From positions 102,593 to 166,592 of the forward strand of contig NZ_JAGSYG010000008.1 of assembly GCF_025685655.1 (NCBI RefSeq): a stretch of DNA of 64,000 nt, written 5' to 3'. The stretch's first letter is position 1; every line of letters begins with the position of its first letter. This DNA is from Acidicapsa ligni (lineage in GTDB: Bacteria; Acidobacteriota; Terriglobia; Terriglobales; Acidobacteriaceae). Below are positions 53,929-63,883 of this stretch, piece after piece. The notes beneath the pieces are model-generated. The model was not told where the DNA came from. It searched no databases and saw nothing but the letters and a program-made list of their open reading frames with translations. Made by a program: the position numbers and the translations under genes.

Positions 53929-56900
53929 TTACTGAACAGTAACCACAACAGTAGCCGATGCCGTGATCTTGGTGTTGGAAGCATCTGTTCCTGTCACTGT
54001 AAAGGTGTAGTTTCCAGCCGTTGTGCCCGGAGTGGAGGGTGGCGGGGTGCTGTTACTGCCACCTCCGCAGCCCGTAGCTGCTGTGGCGATGAGGATCAAA
54101 ACCAGGCCCAATCCTGCAATCCATCGTCGACGTCTGGCCGGTACGCCAAAGATGAGGACCACCGCTAACGCTGCGATGCCGCCAGACCAGCGCATTCTTT
54201 GTCCAGGCTGGGGCTGTTGGAGCAGCGCTGCGTTACTGGCCGCCGTCGTTTGCACCGTGAGGACGGAGCTTCCAGTGCTGCCGGAAGCAATGGTGACGCT
54301 GGCCGGAGCTAGACTGCAGGTCGGCAGATTCTGCGCCCCGGCTGCAGATGCGGTCAGGGAACAGGCCAGATTCAGGGTGCCGGAGTAGGTGCTGCCTGCC
54401 GAAAGAGTCGCTGTGCTGGTAGTGCTGCCGCCGGGCGAGATAGCCGGCGGGGTCGGCAGGGTGATTGTAATTTGAGAGACGGTGACAGTGGCGCTACCAC
54501 TTGCAAAGTCGTATGTAGCATCTCCGGAGTAACTCGCCGAAATGGTATTGGCTCCGGATGCCAGCGTCCCTGCGGGTATCTTGAAAGTCGCCGCTCCACT
54601 GCTTAGCGTCTGTGTCGAATTATAGGAGGCGCCGGCAAGAGTTATCGTGCCGGTGGGCGTGGGTTGTCCACTTCCGCCCGCTACGGAAACAGTCATGCTT
54701 ACAGCCTGCTGATCCGTGATGGTGGATGCGGAGGGCGTCACGGTCACCGTCGCCGCAGCTGTGCCTACGGCCACCCCCTGGATCGTATACATGGCCGAAG
54801 CCACTGCGCTCGACGTATATCCCGGTGCCACCGCAATTGCCTCCAGCGTTTCGGTTCTGGAGACGGTGATGGAACCGCCATACTTGGTCGAGCTTATGGT
54901 TGGCGTCGTGCCATCCGTGGTGTAGTAGATGGCGGCGCCAGTTGTGGCATCGGTAATGCTTACCGTTTGCGTGTTCGTATAGGTACCGGCCGGGACGCTG
55001 AATACGGGGGGGGCTGCTGTGCTGGTCGAGGAGGCGAATGTCACCTTCCGGACTCGAAAGTTTCCTTCGTCGGCAATGTAGAGATCGCCGGCGGCATCGA
55101 ACGTAATGCCTTGCGGGGACGAAATCTCGGCGAGGGTTGCCGGTCCGCCGTCGCCGGCGAAACCCGGATTTGCAATACCGGCTACCCTGGTGATTATGCC
55201 TGTCCCTGCCGCGATTTTGCGGATCGATGCCGACGGGTTGGAGAGATACAGGTTGCCGGCCGAATCCGTCGTGAGAGACGTCGCAGTAACCTCGGCCTCG
55301 GTTGCCGGACCTCCATCACCACTATCGCCGTTCACGTCTCCATCACCTGCGACTGTGGTGATCACTCCGGTGCCCGCCGCTACCTTGCGGATTCGCCCTA
55401 CAGCCGAAGTTGCAATATACAGGTTTCCAGCGCTGTCGAACGCTAGCCAGTTCGGTTCGGTGACCGTGGCGCTGGTAGCTGCACCGCCATCGCCGCTGAA
55501 CCCGACCTCTCCGTTTCCGGCGACCGTGGTAATGATGCCCGTGCTGCCGGACACCATTCGGACGTCATTGGAGCCGGTCTCCGCGATGTACAAGTTGCCG
55601 GCGGCATCCAGCGCAACGCTGGAGGGGTTGTTCAGTGCTGCGGCGGTCGCTAGGCCGCCGTTTCCGTTATTGGAATTGAAGACCGAGCCGGGTTGCCCGT
55701 TCCCGGCAACTGTGCTGATCAATCCTGTGCCAGCTGCCACTTTGCGGACCACATTATTGTAAGAATCGGCGATATAGAGATCGCCAGCGCTATCGAACGC
55801 AATTCCCATTGGATCGCTGAGCGTGGCGGCTGTGGCAGGGCCACCGTCTCCGCTGTATCCGTATATGCCGGTACCAGCGTATACAGAGATATCGCCCGTC
55901 TTCGCCGAAACCATCCAAATCACGAAGCTATATGCATCGGCGAAGTATACGTTCCCCGATCGATCTACTGCCATGCCTTCCGGGGCGTTGATTTGTGCGC
56001 TGGTAGCCGGTCCACCGGCTCCGCTATATCCGTATGCGCCGCTGCCGGCAAAGGTGGAGATTGTCGCGGCAGTTGGTGCAAGGATGGTATAGGCGGCTGT
56101 CACCGGAGCGCTGGCCAGATAGCCTGGAGCAACCGCAATCGCCCCAATCTTGACGCTCCCGGTGACATCGATGGGACCATTGTAAGCTGGTGCGTTGGTA
56201 CTGGTGCTGGGAGCAGTCCCGTTCAGGGTCAAATAAATCTCAGCCCCCGGCGTGGCATCCGTGATGGTTACCGTTTGCGGAGAGGCGTAAGTGCCTGCCG
56301 TCACGCTCAACACCGGAGCGGCCGTTTGCGCGGTGGGTGGAAGATTGGCGACGGTGACTTTGCGGATGCGGCTCTCATTACTATCTGCGATATAAAGATT
56401 GCCTCCGCCGTCGACGGCAACGCCTTCCGGAGAGCAGAGCGCTACACTCGACGCCGGACCGCCGTCGCCTCCGAAGGAATAGCAGGGCGAGCCGGTTCCG
56501 TCTCCAACCGCCGTCGTGATGACCCCGTTACTGGCCGTCACCTTGCGAATGACGTAATTGTTCGTGTCGGCGATATAGAGGTTTCCGCTGTTATCCACCG
56601 CGACTGCTTCTGGTGAGTTGAGTTCGGCGCTGGTTGCCGGACCCCCGTCCCCGGTATAGCCGCCCGTATAGTTCTCGAGACTCGCTTTGCCCGCAACCGT
56701 GGTAATCACTCCGCTGCTCGCGTTCACGAGGCGGACGACATTGCTGAAAGTGTCGGCAATATAGAGATTCCCGGATGAATCCACTGCCACTCCGCTGGGA
56801 GACACAAATGAGGCGTTGATCGCCGGGCCGCCATCCCCCGCGTACCCGTATTGCCCGGAGCCAGCTACGGTAGTGATCATTCCAGTACTCGCGGTCACCT

Positions 56901-59900
56901 TGCGAACCCGCAGGTAACCGTATTCGGCAATGTAGAGATTGCCCTGCGCGTCCAATGCGATTCCATCCGGAGATCCCAGACCTGCACTGGTGGCGGGCCC
57001 GTTGTCGCCGCTATAGATCTGTACCCCATTGCCGGCATAGGTTGAGATTTTTCCCGTAGACGCCGCAATCTTGCGAATGACGTTGTTGCTGTAATCCGAG
57101 ATATACACATTGCCGGCGGAATCGATCGCCACACTGCGCGGGGCTGAAAGCTGTGCGCTGGTGGCCGCGCCGCCATCGCCGCTGTAGCCAGCAATTCCAT
57201 TTCCGGCTAGGGTTGAGATTGCTCCCGTGGATGCCGTAACTTTGCGCACCACGTTATTGCCCGAGTCGGCAATATAGAGATTGCCAGCCACGTCCCGCGC
57301 CGTTGCCGTCGGGTAGTTTAAATCGGATTCCGTCGCCATCCCACCATCGCCGCTGTAACCGGCGATTCCGTCCCCGGCAACTGTGTAGATAAAGGCCGCC
57401 GAAGATCCGTTGAGGATGTACTGCGCGCTCACCGGCACGCTCGTCGAATATCCGTAAGCCGCGACGGCCACCAGCGTCTCCGATGCGGTTACCTGGATGG
57501 GGCCGGTATAGAGCGTGGAACTCGTCGTCGGGTAGGCGCCGTTGGTAGTGTAGTAAATAGAGGTTTGCGGCGTAGACGTAGAAATCGTCACCGACTGCGC
57601 GCCGGAATATACACCTGCAGGCAGCGAAATCACCGGAGACGCGGGAGCAGGCAGGCTCAAGATGAAGAGCGTCGAGCTAATAGTGCTGGACTCATAGCCG
57701 GTGGCAACGGCAACCGCCGAGACAACTTCGACCTGAGCCGATACGGTGATCGGGCCCGTGTACTGGTTGGAAGTGAGGGTCGGCGAACTGCCGTCGGTGG
57801 TGTAGTAGATCGTTGTTCCAGGTGTTGCATCGGTGATTGTCACCGACTGAATGGAAGTGTAGGTTCCCATGCCCGGGGATATCACCGGCGTTGCGGCCTG
57901 AACCAACAAGGAAGTGGTGCCCGAGACGCTCGCAGTGTAGTTACTGTCTCCGGGATAGCTTGCATCCACCAGATGCGGAGCGGGACCGGTAGGAGAAATA
58001 CTGTTAGCCGTCGCAGTCGCCGTTTGCGTGGGTTGAGTCAGCAGGATCGTTAGCGCGTTGTTGACGGTTTCCACACCGGCCAGATCTGGTCTTCCATCCC
58101 CGTTGAAATCCGCTGCGACGACATAGTTGGCGTCGGTGTAAATGCCTGCAGTTGCGGGAGGCGGTGTAACTGCTGTGAAGGTTCCATCCCCATTGCCAAG
58201 CAATAACAGTACTTCGTCGTTTCCAGTTGAAGCGGCCACGTCAGGTACGCCGTCTTCGTTGAAATCCGCGACTACCAGGTTTTGCGGCTCCGCTTGAGTC
58301 GTGGTGGTGACAATTCCCGTCTGGGCAAAGGTCCCATCCCCGTTGCCCAGGAAAGCGGTTATTGCTTCCTGGTAGTTGTTGGACACCACGAGGTCGAGCT
58401 TGCCATCGCCATTCAAATCCCCGATTGCGATTGAGGCCGTATTGGTGACAGAGGAGAACATCTCCCCGGTTCGGAATGTTCCATCTCCATTACCGAGCAA
58501 GACTTCGATCGTTCCGGTTCCATGCTGCGCGACCAGATCCAGAATGCCGTCCCCGTTTAGATCCGCCGCGGCTAGCGCCTGGGCGAATTCGTTTGGAATC
58601 GGGCCGGAGGTCGTCAGGGTAAAGGTGCCATCGCCTTTGCCCAGCAGAATTGTGAGGTTGCTTTGGTTGTAGATCGAAACGGCCAGATCTAGAATGCCAT
58701 CGCCGTTGAAGTCAGCAACCACGATCGCTGTGGGTGACTGGCCCACGGCCGGGCTGGTTGCCGTCGGTGTAAAGGTTCCGTCGCCTTTGCCGAGCAGGAT
58801 GGTCAGCGAACCTGTCACGCCTTCGCTGGCCACGGCCAGATCAGGTTTACCGTCGCCGTTGAAGTCGCCGACTGCTATCGCAAGCGCTTCAGAGCCGACC
58901 GCCGGGCTCTTGGCAGAGGGCGTGAACGTGCCATCCCCATTGCCAAGAAGAATTGTGACGGTGCTGCTGGATTGGTTCAACACGGCAAGATCGGCCTTAC
59001 CGTCCAGGTTAAAATCTCCCACAACTGTGATAATCGGTCCGCTGCCTGTCGCAGGTGTCTGGGAGTTCAGCCAGGACCAGCCTGGTGTTGCGACTCCTAG
59101 AGTGGCCGTACTCAGCACCGCGTTGGAATAGCTGGTGTCTAGAAAGGACACGGTTCCGGTAGGCGATGGTGTTCCTCCCGTTTCCATTACGGTTGCGGTC
59201 AGGCTGTAATGTCCGATTGTGCCACTCTGCGCAATCGTGGTGGTGCTCGGATAAATTACACCAGCGGGAGGAGTGACCGTAAGCGCCAAGACTCCGGATG
59301 CGCTGGGCTGCCCGAAGCCGTTTTCGAGGAATACGGCTTTGTAACTATGCGCTCCAGGTCCGGGAACAAACTTGAACTCCGCCGATCCGTTGCTGGTGAG
59401 CTGGGCACTTCCCAGCAGGTGAATGTCGGTGCAATTGCCGGCCGATGCATCGCAGAAGTTGACCTGACCGGCCGTCACGGGGTTCGAGCCCGACTTCACT
59501 TCCGCGGTAAGCGTAACGATGCTTCCGGATGAAACCGTGATGACCGGAGAGCTACCGGAGGTGAGTGCAAGCGTGATCGCCGTCGCGGGTTGCTCTCCCC
59601 AGAGAGGCGTTGTACCCGACACGCTGGGGTTGTAGTTTTCATCGCCGGGATAGCTTGCGTCAACCAAATGCTCGCCTGTTGTCGCGATCACAACGCCCGT
59701 GGCCGTCGCCGTCGCGGTTTCCGTCGGCTGCGACAATAATACCGACACGGTGTCGTCGAAACTATTTACCACCACGATGTCAGCTTCGCCGTCCCCGTTG
59801 AAGTCCTCGACAGTAATTCCCACTGGTATGTTGCCGGTCGCCGGCGTCACTGCAGATGGAGTAAATGTGCCGTCTCCATTGCCCTGATAGATCGTTACGG

Positions 59901-61431
59901 TGTTGTTGTACGCATTGGGCAGCGCCAGGTCGGCTATGCCATCGCCGTTGAAGTCCCCGAAGGCAAGTGAGGACACCTGCTCAGGGAAGGATGGATCAAA
60001 GTCGGTTTCCGTAAAAGCGGCGCTCCCGTTGTTCAGGAAGATGGAGAGCGCGTTGCCGTCGGAATTCGCAATGGCCAGGTCCAGCCTGCCATCTCCATTG
60101 AAGTCTGCGACCACCACTGAGCTGGCCGCGATCCCGGTCTGCGGTGTCGGCCCCGCCAGGAAGGTGCCGTCTCCGTTGCCCAGAAGAATGCGTATCGGAT
60201 CGCCATTGTTGTATTCGCAGTCATTGGTAAGAACAAGATCCGCTTTGTTGTCCCCATTGAAGTCTCCGCTCGCGATGCCCGGGAAACAGCCCATACTTGA
60301 AAGGGTGATCTGCGTGGAGGAAAAGGTTCCATCCCCTTTGCCTAGCAAGATCGAGATAATTCCGGAAAGGGGAGTCGACACAGCCATATCCGGGATTCCA
60401 TCTCCATTGAAATCGGCCACGGTTACTGCGGCGGCATAAGGTACCACTGCTGGACCGGTTGCGACGGCCTTAAACGTGCTGTCTCCGTTGCCCAGAAAAA
60501 TCGACAGGGTCGTGGCGTTCGAATAACTTGTGACTGCCAGGTCGAGCTTTCCGTCCCCATTGAAATCGGCCGCCACAATATACCCAGGAGAGGGAACCGT
60601 CAGTCGGTTCGCCGTAACGGAAAATGTCCCGTCTCCTTTGCCCAGAAGGATGGTTACCGTTGTGCCGCCGAAATCGCAGGTAGCCAAGTCGGGAATGCCA
60701 TCGCCGTTGAAGTCGCCCACCGCTACCGCCTCCGGTTCGGAGCCTACTATTGGCGTCAGCAGATTGAGCCAGTTTAATCCTGGCGTACCGGCTCCAAAGT
60801 TCGCGGTTGCGAGGACCGCATTTCCGTTGCCGGTATCGAGAAAGCTGGCTGTTCCAGTGGGCGCAGGCTTCCCCCCCATTTCTGTTACCGAGGCAGTCAG
60901 CGTGTAGTGACCCCAGCTCCCGGCCTCCGCGATGGTTGTCGTCGACGGATAGGAAACGTGAGCCCCGGTCACCGTGAGCGGTGAGTCGCCCGACGAACTC
61001 GCGGATTCGGTATTCGTTCCCACAAACATGGCCCGGTAGCTATGCGTTCCGATTCCCGGGCGCAACTTTACGATCGCGCTTCCCGCACTGGTCAGCTGGG
61101 CCGCTCCTAGCAGGTGAACGTCGGTGCAATATGTCGCCGAAGCGTCGCAGAAGTTCACCTGCCCGGTGGTCAGCGCCGCGGTTCCGGACTTCACCGTCGC
61201 CGTAAGAGTTACCACGCTGCCCGAGGTTATCGTCGTCACCGCGCTGCCAGTGGAGGTGACAGTCAGGGTCGTAGCTGTTGCCGCCGCCTTGACCTGGGCC
61301 GCGCCGCAGACGGTTACAGCGGCGGCAAGAAACGCCACGGCCAATTTACGCAGTCTGGGCATGCAGGCTAGAGTGCGTTGAAATATCCAATTAGGAATCG
61401 CAGAGAGAACAGGCAGGGCAGCAATAATCAC
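53929..61431 (-). CDS. Giant secreted FG-GAP/NHL/Ig-like repeat protein (2500 residues)
   Basis: A signal peptide (KLAVAFLAAAVTVCGAAQVKA) opens the protein. Two Ig-like domains each precede a block of FG-GAP/VCBS repeats (about 230-565 and 795-1125) with the pattern VGDFNGDGxxDLAV and LLGNGDGTF, whose Asp-rich loops bind calcium in relatives. Chitobiase-like domains (TIYYTTDGSSPT) alternate with two NHL propeller blocks (about 1345-1680 and 1795-2130) with GNLYIADSGNNVVRKV repeats. The end has an Ig-like domain, a hydrophobic helix, a PARRRR loop, a second helix to TGCGGG and a short beta tail ending VVTVQ. The start shown is GTG; an ATG at 61362 is possible. Likely a surface adhesion or carbohydrate-binding protein. 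Confidence 0.9.
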   Translation of the reverse strand: MIIAALPVLSAIPNWIFQRTLACMPRLRKLAVAFLAAAVTVCGAAQVKAAATATTLTVTSTGSAVTTITSGSVVTLTATVKSGTAALTTGQVNFCDASATYCTDVHLLGAAQLTSAGSAIVKLRPGIGTHSYRAMFVGTNTESASSSGDSPLTVTGAHVSYPSTTTIAEAGSWGHYTLTASVTEMGGKPAPTGTASFLDTGNGNAVLATANFGAGTPGLNWLNLLTPIVGSEPEAVAVGDFNGDGIPDLATCDFGGTTVTILLGKGDGTFSVTANRLTVPSPGYIVAADFNGDGKLDLAVTSYSNATTLSIFLGNGDSTFKAVATGPAVVPYAAAVTVADFNGDGIPDMAVSTPLSGIISILLGKGDGTFSSTQITLSSMGCFPGIASGDFNGDNKADLVLTNDCEYNNGDPIRILLGNGDGTFLAGPTPQTGIAASSVVVADFNGDGRLDLAIANSDGNALSIFLNNGSAAFTETDFDPSFPEQVSSLAFGDFNGDGIADLALPNAYNNTVTIYQGNGDGTFTPSAVTPATGNIPVGITVEDFNGDGEADIVVVNSFDDTVSVLLSQPTETATATATGVVIATTGEHLVDASYPGDENYNPSVSGTTPLWGEQPATAITLALTSGSSPVITVSSGSIVTLTAEVKSGSNPVTAGQVNFCDASAGNCTDIHLLGSAQLTSNGSAEFKFVPGPGAHSYKAVFLENGFGQPSASGVLALTVTPPAGVIYPSTTTIAQSGTIGHYSLTATVMETGGTPSPTGTVSFLDTSYSNAVLSTATLGVATPGWSWLNSQTPATGSGPIITVVGDFNLDGKADLAVLNQSSSTVTILLGNGDGTFTPSAKSPAVGSEALAIAVGDFNGDGKPDLAVASEGVTGSLTILLGKGDGTFTPTATSPAVGQSPTAIVVADFNGDGILDLAVSIYNQSNLTILLGKGDGTFTLTTSGPIPNEFAQALAAADLNGDGILDLVAQHGTGTIEVLLGNGDGTFRTGEMFSSVTNTASIAIGDLNGDGKLDLVVSNNYQEAITAFLGNGDGTFAQTGIVTTTTQAEPQNLVVADFNEDGVPDVAASTGNDEVLLLLGNGDGTFTAVTPPPATAGIYTDANYVVAADFNGDGRPDLAGVETVNNALTILLTQPTQTATATANSISPTGPAPHLVDASYPGDSNYTASVSGTTSLLVQAATPVISPGMGTYTSIQSVTITDATPGTTIYYTTDGSSPTLTSNQYTGPITVSAQVEVVSAVAVATGYESSTISSTLFILSLPAPASPVISLPAGVYSGAQSVTISTSTPQTSIYYTTNGAYPTTSSTLYTGPIQVTASETLVAVAAYGYSTSVPVSAQYILNGSSAAFIYTVAGDGIAGYSGDGGMATESDLNYPTATARDVAGNLYIADSGNNVVRKVTASTGAISTLAGNGIAGYSGDGGAATSAQLSAPRSVAIDSAGNVYISDYSNNVIRKIAASTGKISTYAGNGVQIYSGDNGPATSAGLGSPDGIALDAQGNLYIAEYGYLRVRKVTASTGMITTVAGSGQYGYAGDGGPAINASFVSPSGVAVDSSGNLYIADTFSNVVRLVNASSGVITTVAGKASLENYTGGYTGDGGPATSAELNSPEAVAVDNSGNLYIADTNNYVIRKVTASNGVITTAVGDGTGSPCYSFGGDGGPASSVALCSPEGVAVDGGGNLYIADSNESRIRKVTVANLPPTAQTAAPVLSVTAGTYASPQTVTITDATPGAEIYLTLNGTAPSTSTNAPAYNGPIDVTGSVKIGAIAVAPGYLASAPVTAAYTILAPTAATISTFAGSGAYGYSGAGGPATSAQINAPEGMAVDRSGNVYFADAYSFVIWMVSAKTGDISVYAGTGIYGYSGDGGPATAATLSDPMGIAFDSAGDLYIADSYNNVVRKVAAGTGLISTVAGNGQPGSVFNSNNGNGGLATAAALNNPSSVALDAAGNLYIAETGSNDVRMVSGSTGIITTVAGNGEVGFSGDGGAATSATVTEPNWLAFDSAGNLYIATSAVGRIRKVAAGTGVITTVAGDGDVNGDSGDGGPATEAEVTATSLTTDSAGNLYLSNPSASIRKIAAGTGIITRVAGIANPGFAGDGGPATLAEISSPQGITFDAAGDLYIADEGNFRVRKVTFASSTSTAAPPVFSVPAGTYTNTQTVSITDATTGAAIYYTTDGTTPTISSTKYGGSITVSRTETLEAIAVAPGYTSSAVASAMYTIQGVAVGTAAATVTVTPSASTITDQQAVSMTVSVAGGSGQPTPTGTITLAGASYNSTQTLSSGAATFKIPAGTLASGANTISASYSGDATYDFASGSATVTVSQITITLPTPPAISPGGSTTSTATLSAGSTYSGTLNLACSLTASAAGAQNLPTCSLAPASVTIASGSTGSSVLTVQTTAASNAALLQQPQPGQRMRWSGGIAALAVVLIFGVPARRRRWIAGLGLVLILIATAATGCGGGSNSTPPPSTPGTTAGNYTFTVTGTDASNTKITASATVVVTVQ

Positions 61432-62197
61432 AGCAGACGAACTCCAAAGTTATGTGGAAAGAAATCGCTCTTGTTCCGTCGTACGAGACAAAGATTCAGG
61501 GCGCAACCTAGGTGACCGCTCCCTCTCGTGAAACCGAACCGTTTTGTGTAGAAGTGGCTAAAGTCTATCACTTCATTTCAAGCACGAGATGCGGGAATGG
61601 GTAACACGCGCGGAAACTTGCGAGTTTTATTAACCGCAGTGAAATAAAGGTAAATTTGAGGAATTATCACGATCTCAATTTGTCTGAATTCGACAGGCTT
61701 TCAAGTGACGGGATTCTAGCTGCGCGGAAGCTTGTCCCTCGGTGTGCGTGGGAACATCACGAGCCACTGAGCACGATCTGATAATTCAACTGAATATGAT
61801 TGTTCGATTTACTTCGCCGAATTGCACGACGGCTATGTCTATAGGTGGAGTGAACTGAAAGAAGGACGCCGCTTCTTGTCCCTTATTTCACACTCTACAT
61901 ATTTTATATGAAAAGTTAGATAACAAGACGTTTTCAGCAGGCTAGTACATGCTGTCTATGCTGTAGTTAGTTTCTAACTCAAACAGTATGCCGATAAGTA
62001 AATTTGACAGACATAATTATAAAGGCGATTGAGTTACGGCGATGAGAGCATTGATGTGTCTCCGCGGCACTCCCGTCTTAGATCCTCATGTGGTTGAAAG
62101 AACAAACGATGGCGGCTTCGTGGTGGCCAGCAAAGGCAATATGAGGGCGAATGTCGGTGTTGGTGCCGGGGGAGCCACCAGGTAAGCGGCGGGTGAC
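61432..62197. other. Gene-free region upstream of the giant gene
   Basis: About 765 bp. The first part should hold the promoter of the giant gene, with GGAG ten bases before its GTG. It is AT-rich around 61880-62040. At 62091-62187 a short open stretch reads VVERTNDGGFVVASKGNMRA then VGVGAGGATR and stop. I do not recognise it. It may be another gene scrap, since the hydrolase repeat begins right after it. Confidence 0.4.
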
Positions 62198-62511
62198 GTG
62201 GTGCCTGAAAAAGAGCGGGCGGAGTATCTCGAGCCTGAGTTCCTTCAGAGGGTGCCCATGCTGGATCTGGTGAAATATTTTCCGCACTTCAGTCCGGGCA
62301 GAATCCGCATCGAACAGGTGGCGGGTGAGCCGATGACGCCCAAGGATGTACAGGCAAAGATCGCGGCAAGCGCTCCCTCCCTGAGCTTGGTCGTGCAATA
62401 TGAGGACATGAGAACGCAGGTTCAGGCGTGGACGGCGCAGGAGTGGTGGCTCAAAAAGCAACTGCAGTCTTCTTCCGCTCCAACGGTCACGAACGCAAAT
62501 CAATGACAAGC
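62198..62511 (+). pseudogene. Alpha/beta-hydrolase remnant (copy 2), 3' end only
   Basis: Direct repeat of 44449-44760. It encodes VPEKERAEYLEPEFLQRVPM, the EQVAGEPMTPKDVQ segment and VVQYEDMRTQVQAWTAQEWW, then LKKQLQSSSAPTVTNANQ and a TGA at 62504-62506. It keeps the natural C-terminus that copy 1 has lost. It lacks the nucleophile elbow and everything before it, so it cannot be active. Confidence 0.8.
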
Positions 62512-62715
62512 TTTGAAGCAACATAATTTCGGAGTAACCGGGCTTCGGGGCACTGAGAGAGCGCGGGCGTGCGAATCCGGCAAGCAGAGACGGACAGCGA
62601 TCTTTCAGTGGAGAATGTGTCCATAGGCGTACTGGCCTGGCCGATGCTCAAACATTGACCTGATTCTTCAGGCCATGTTAGCGTCAGAATATGACGTTTG
62701 TTCTTCTTACTTGTT

Positions 62716-62752
62716 GTCGCTGCGCCCAACTCCTCGTTGGGTGAGCTGCGAC
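62716..62752. terminator. Hairpin ahead of the cysteine dioxygenase gene
   Basis: GTCGC and GCGAC (62716-62720, 62748-62752) enclose CCCAAC/GTTGGG around a TCCTC loop. It stands 127 bases before the next start codon in a 372-bp gap. It is either a terminator of the decayed hydrolase transcript or a leader structure. No U-tract. Confidence 0.4.
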
Positions 62753-62878
62753 ATTCTCAGAGATTTCTGAAACGCCTTCTCCAAAGCTCATCCGCATCCT
62801 CCATTGTTTATTTGTAGCTTCCGTCAACGAGCCGGTATCTGTGCCCGTGTTTGTTCGTAACGGTTTTGGAGAGATCCT

Positions 62879-63841
62879 ATGCAGCTTGTAACTGAGGAAG
62901 TACTGGCACGTGACGTCAGCAATACGCTCATAGCAACGAACAGCCAGTCCGGCGTGGTCTCGAGAACTCCTGAAGAACTCGCAAACATCGTTTCGTGGTT
63001 CGCGTCTTCGGATGGATGGTTAAATCGGGTTCGGCTGCGTAAAGAACATCGCTGGTATGAGCGGCTGCATCACGGTGCGGACTATGACATTTGGGCGATC
63101 AGTTGGATGCCCGGGCAATCCACCGGCTTCCACGATCACGGAGAGTCGTCGGGAGCTTTCTTCGTGGCGACTGGTGTTCTTGAGGAGCATCGTCCAGGTG
63201 AGCAGACCCTTGTGATCCCTGCGGGCAAGCCGCGTTCATTCGGTCCCGATTACGCGCATGATGTTCGTAACGAATCCCTCGGCCCGGCCGTTAGCATTCA
63301 CGCCTATTCGCCTCCGCTCAGCGAGATGAACGAGTATGAACTGGATGGCAGTGAACTGGTTCCGCGTGAACATGCGTCTGAGCGAGCGGATACACTCGAT
63401 CGGGAGTGGGGAGCGCAAAGACCGGCGTTCGCAAATCGGATAGTCGCTTCGACCATAGAGCAAGTGCTTTCAGCTGCGCGCGGCCGTCTGCGACGTCTAT
63501 CTCCGGAGGATGCCCATGAGGCAGTGGCTAAAACAGGGGCAATCCTTGTCGATATTCGCCCCGAAGCTCAGCGCGCGATTGAAGGCACTATTCCGGGTGC
63601 GTTGATTGTCGAACGTAATGTGCTCGAATGGCGCTTTGATCCGGCATCCAGCGCGCGGCTGCCAGTGGCGACCGATCATGATCTCCAAGTGATTGTGTTC
63701 TGTTCTGAAGGCTATACATCAAGCCTTGCAGCCGCATCTTTGCAGGATCTCGGGCTCTGGTGTGCGACGGACGTGGTTGGTGGTTTTCAAGCATGGCACG
63801 CAACGGGTCTGCCAATTGGGCCACCAAACGGTATTCGATAA
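62879..63841 (+). CDS. Cysteine dioxygenase-like cupin fused to a rhodanese domain
   Basis: 320 residues. The N-terminal cupin (about 30-150) is of the cysteine dioxygenase type: YDIWAISWMPGQSTGFHDHG with metal ligands His85 and His87, GAFFVATGVLEEH, and the third His126 in PDYAHDVRN. It would oxidise cysteine or a related thiol to the sulfinate with O2 and iron. The C-terminal rhodanese (about 195-315) has AILVDIRPEAQ and the active Cys274 in VIVFCSEGYTSSLAA. GGAGAGATCCT precedes the ATG. The fusion joins thiol oxidation with sulfane-sulfur transfer on one chain. Substrate is inferred from the cupin motif only. Confidence 0.88.
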   Translation: MQLVTEEVLARDVSNTLIATNSQSGVVSRTPEELANIVSWFASSDGWLNRVRLRKEHRWYERLHHGADYDIWAISWMPGQSTGFHDHGESSGAFFVATGVLEEHRPGEQTLVIPAGKPRSFGPDYAHDVRNESLGPAVSIHAYSPPLSEMNEYELDGSELVPREHASERADTLDREWGAQRPAFANRIVASTIEQVLSAARGRLRRLSPEDAHEAVAKTGAILVDIRPEAQRAIEGTIPGALIVERNVLEWRFDPASSARLPVATDHDLQVIVFCSEGYTSSLAAASLQDLGLWCATDVVGGFQAWHATGLPIGPPNGIR

Positions 63842-63883
63842 GCTGAGTTTTATCTCAAGGATTATGGATCAGCAGAAACCGTA

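Noticed and set aside
54800..57400. Regularly spaced DNA repeats resembling a CRISPR array
   Set aside because: The period is about 170 bp with degenerate units that match NHL protein repeats; no short identical direct repeats or unique spacers, and no cas genes.
54023..60907. Many plus-strand ORFs rich in Pro, Ser and Ala opposite the giant gene
   Set aside because: They are antisense shadows of the repeat protein. Their repetitive look comes from FG-GAP and NHL codons.
62091..62187. Short Gly/Asn-rich open stretch before hydrolase copy 2
   Set aside because: No recognisable family and no start signal; too short to call, noted only as a possible gene scrap.
62078..62524. 148-codon minus-strand ORF, also mirrored at 44137-44538
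   Set aside because: It is the antisense of the hydrolase repeat, so its apparent conservation is only due to the duplicated DNA.
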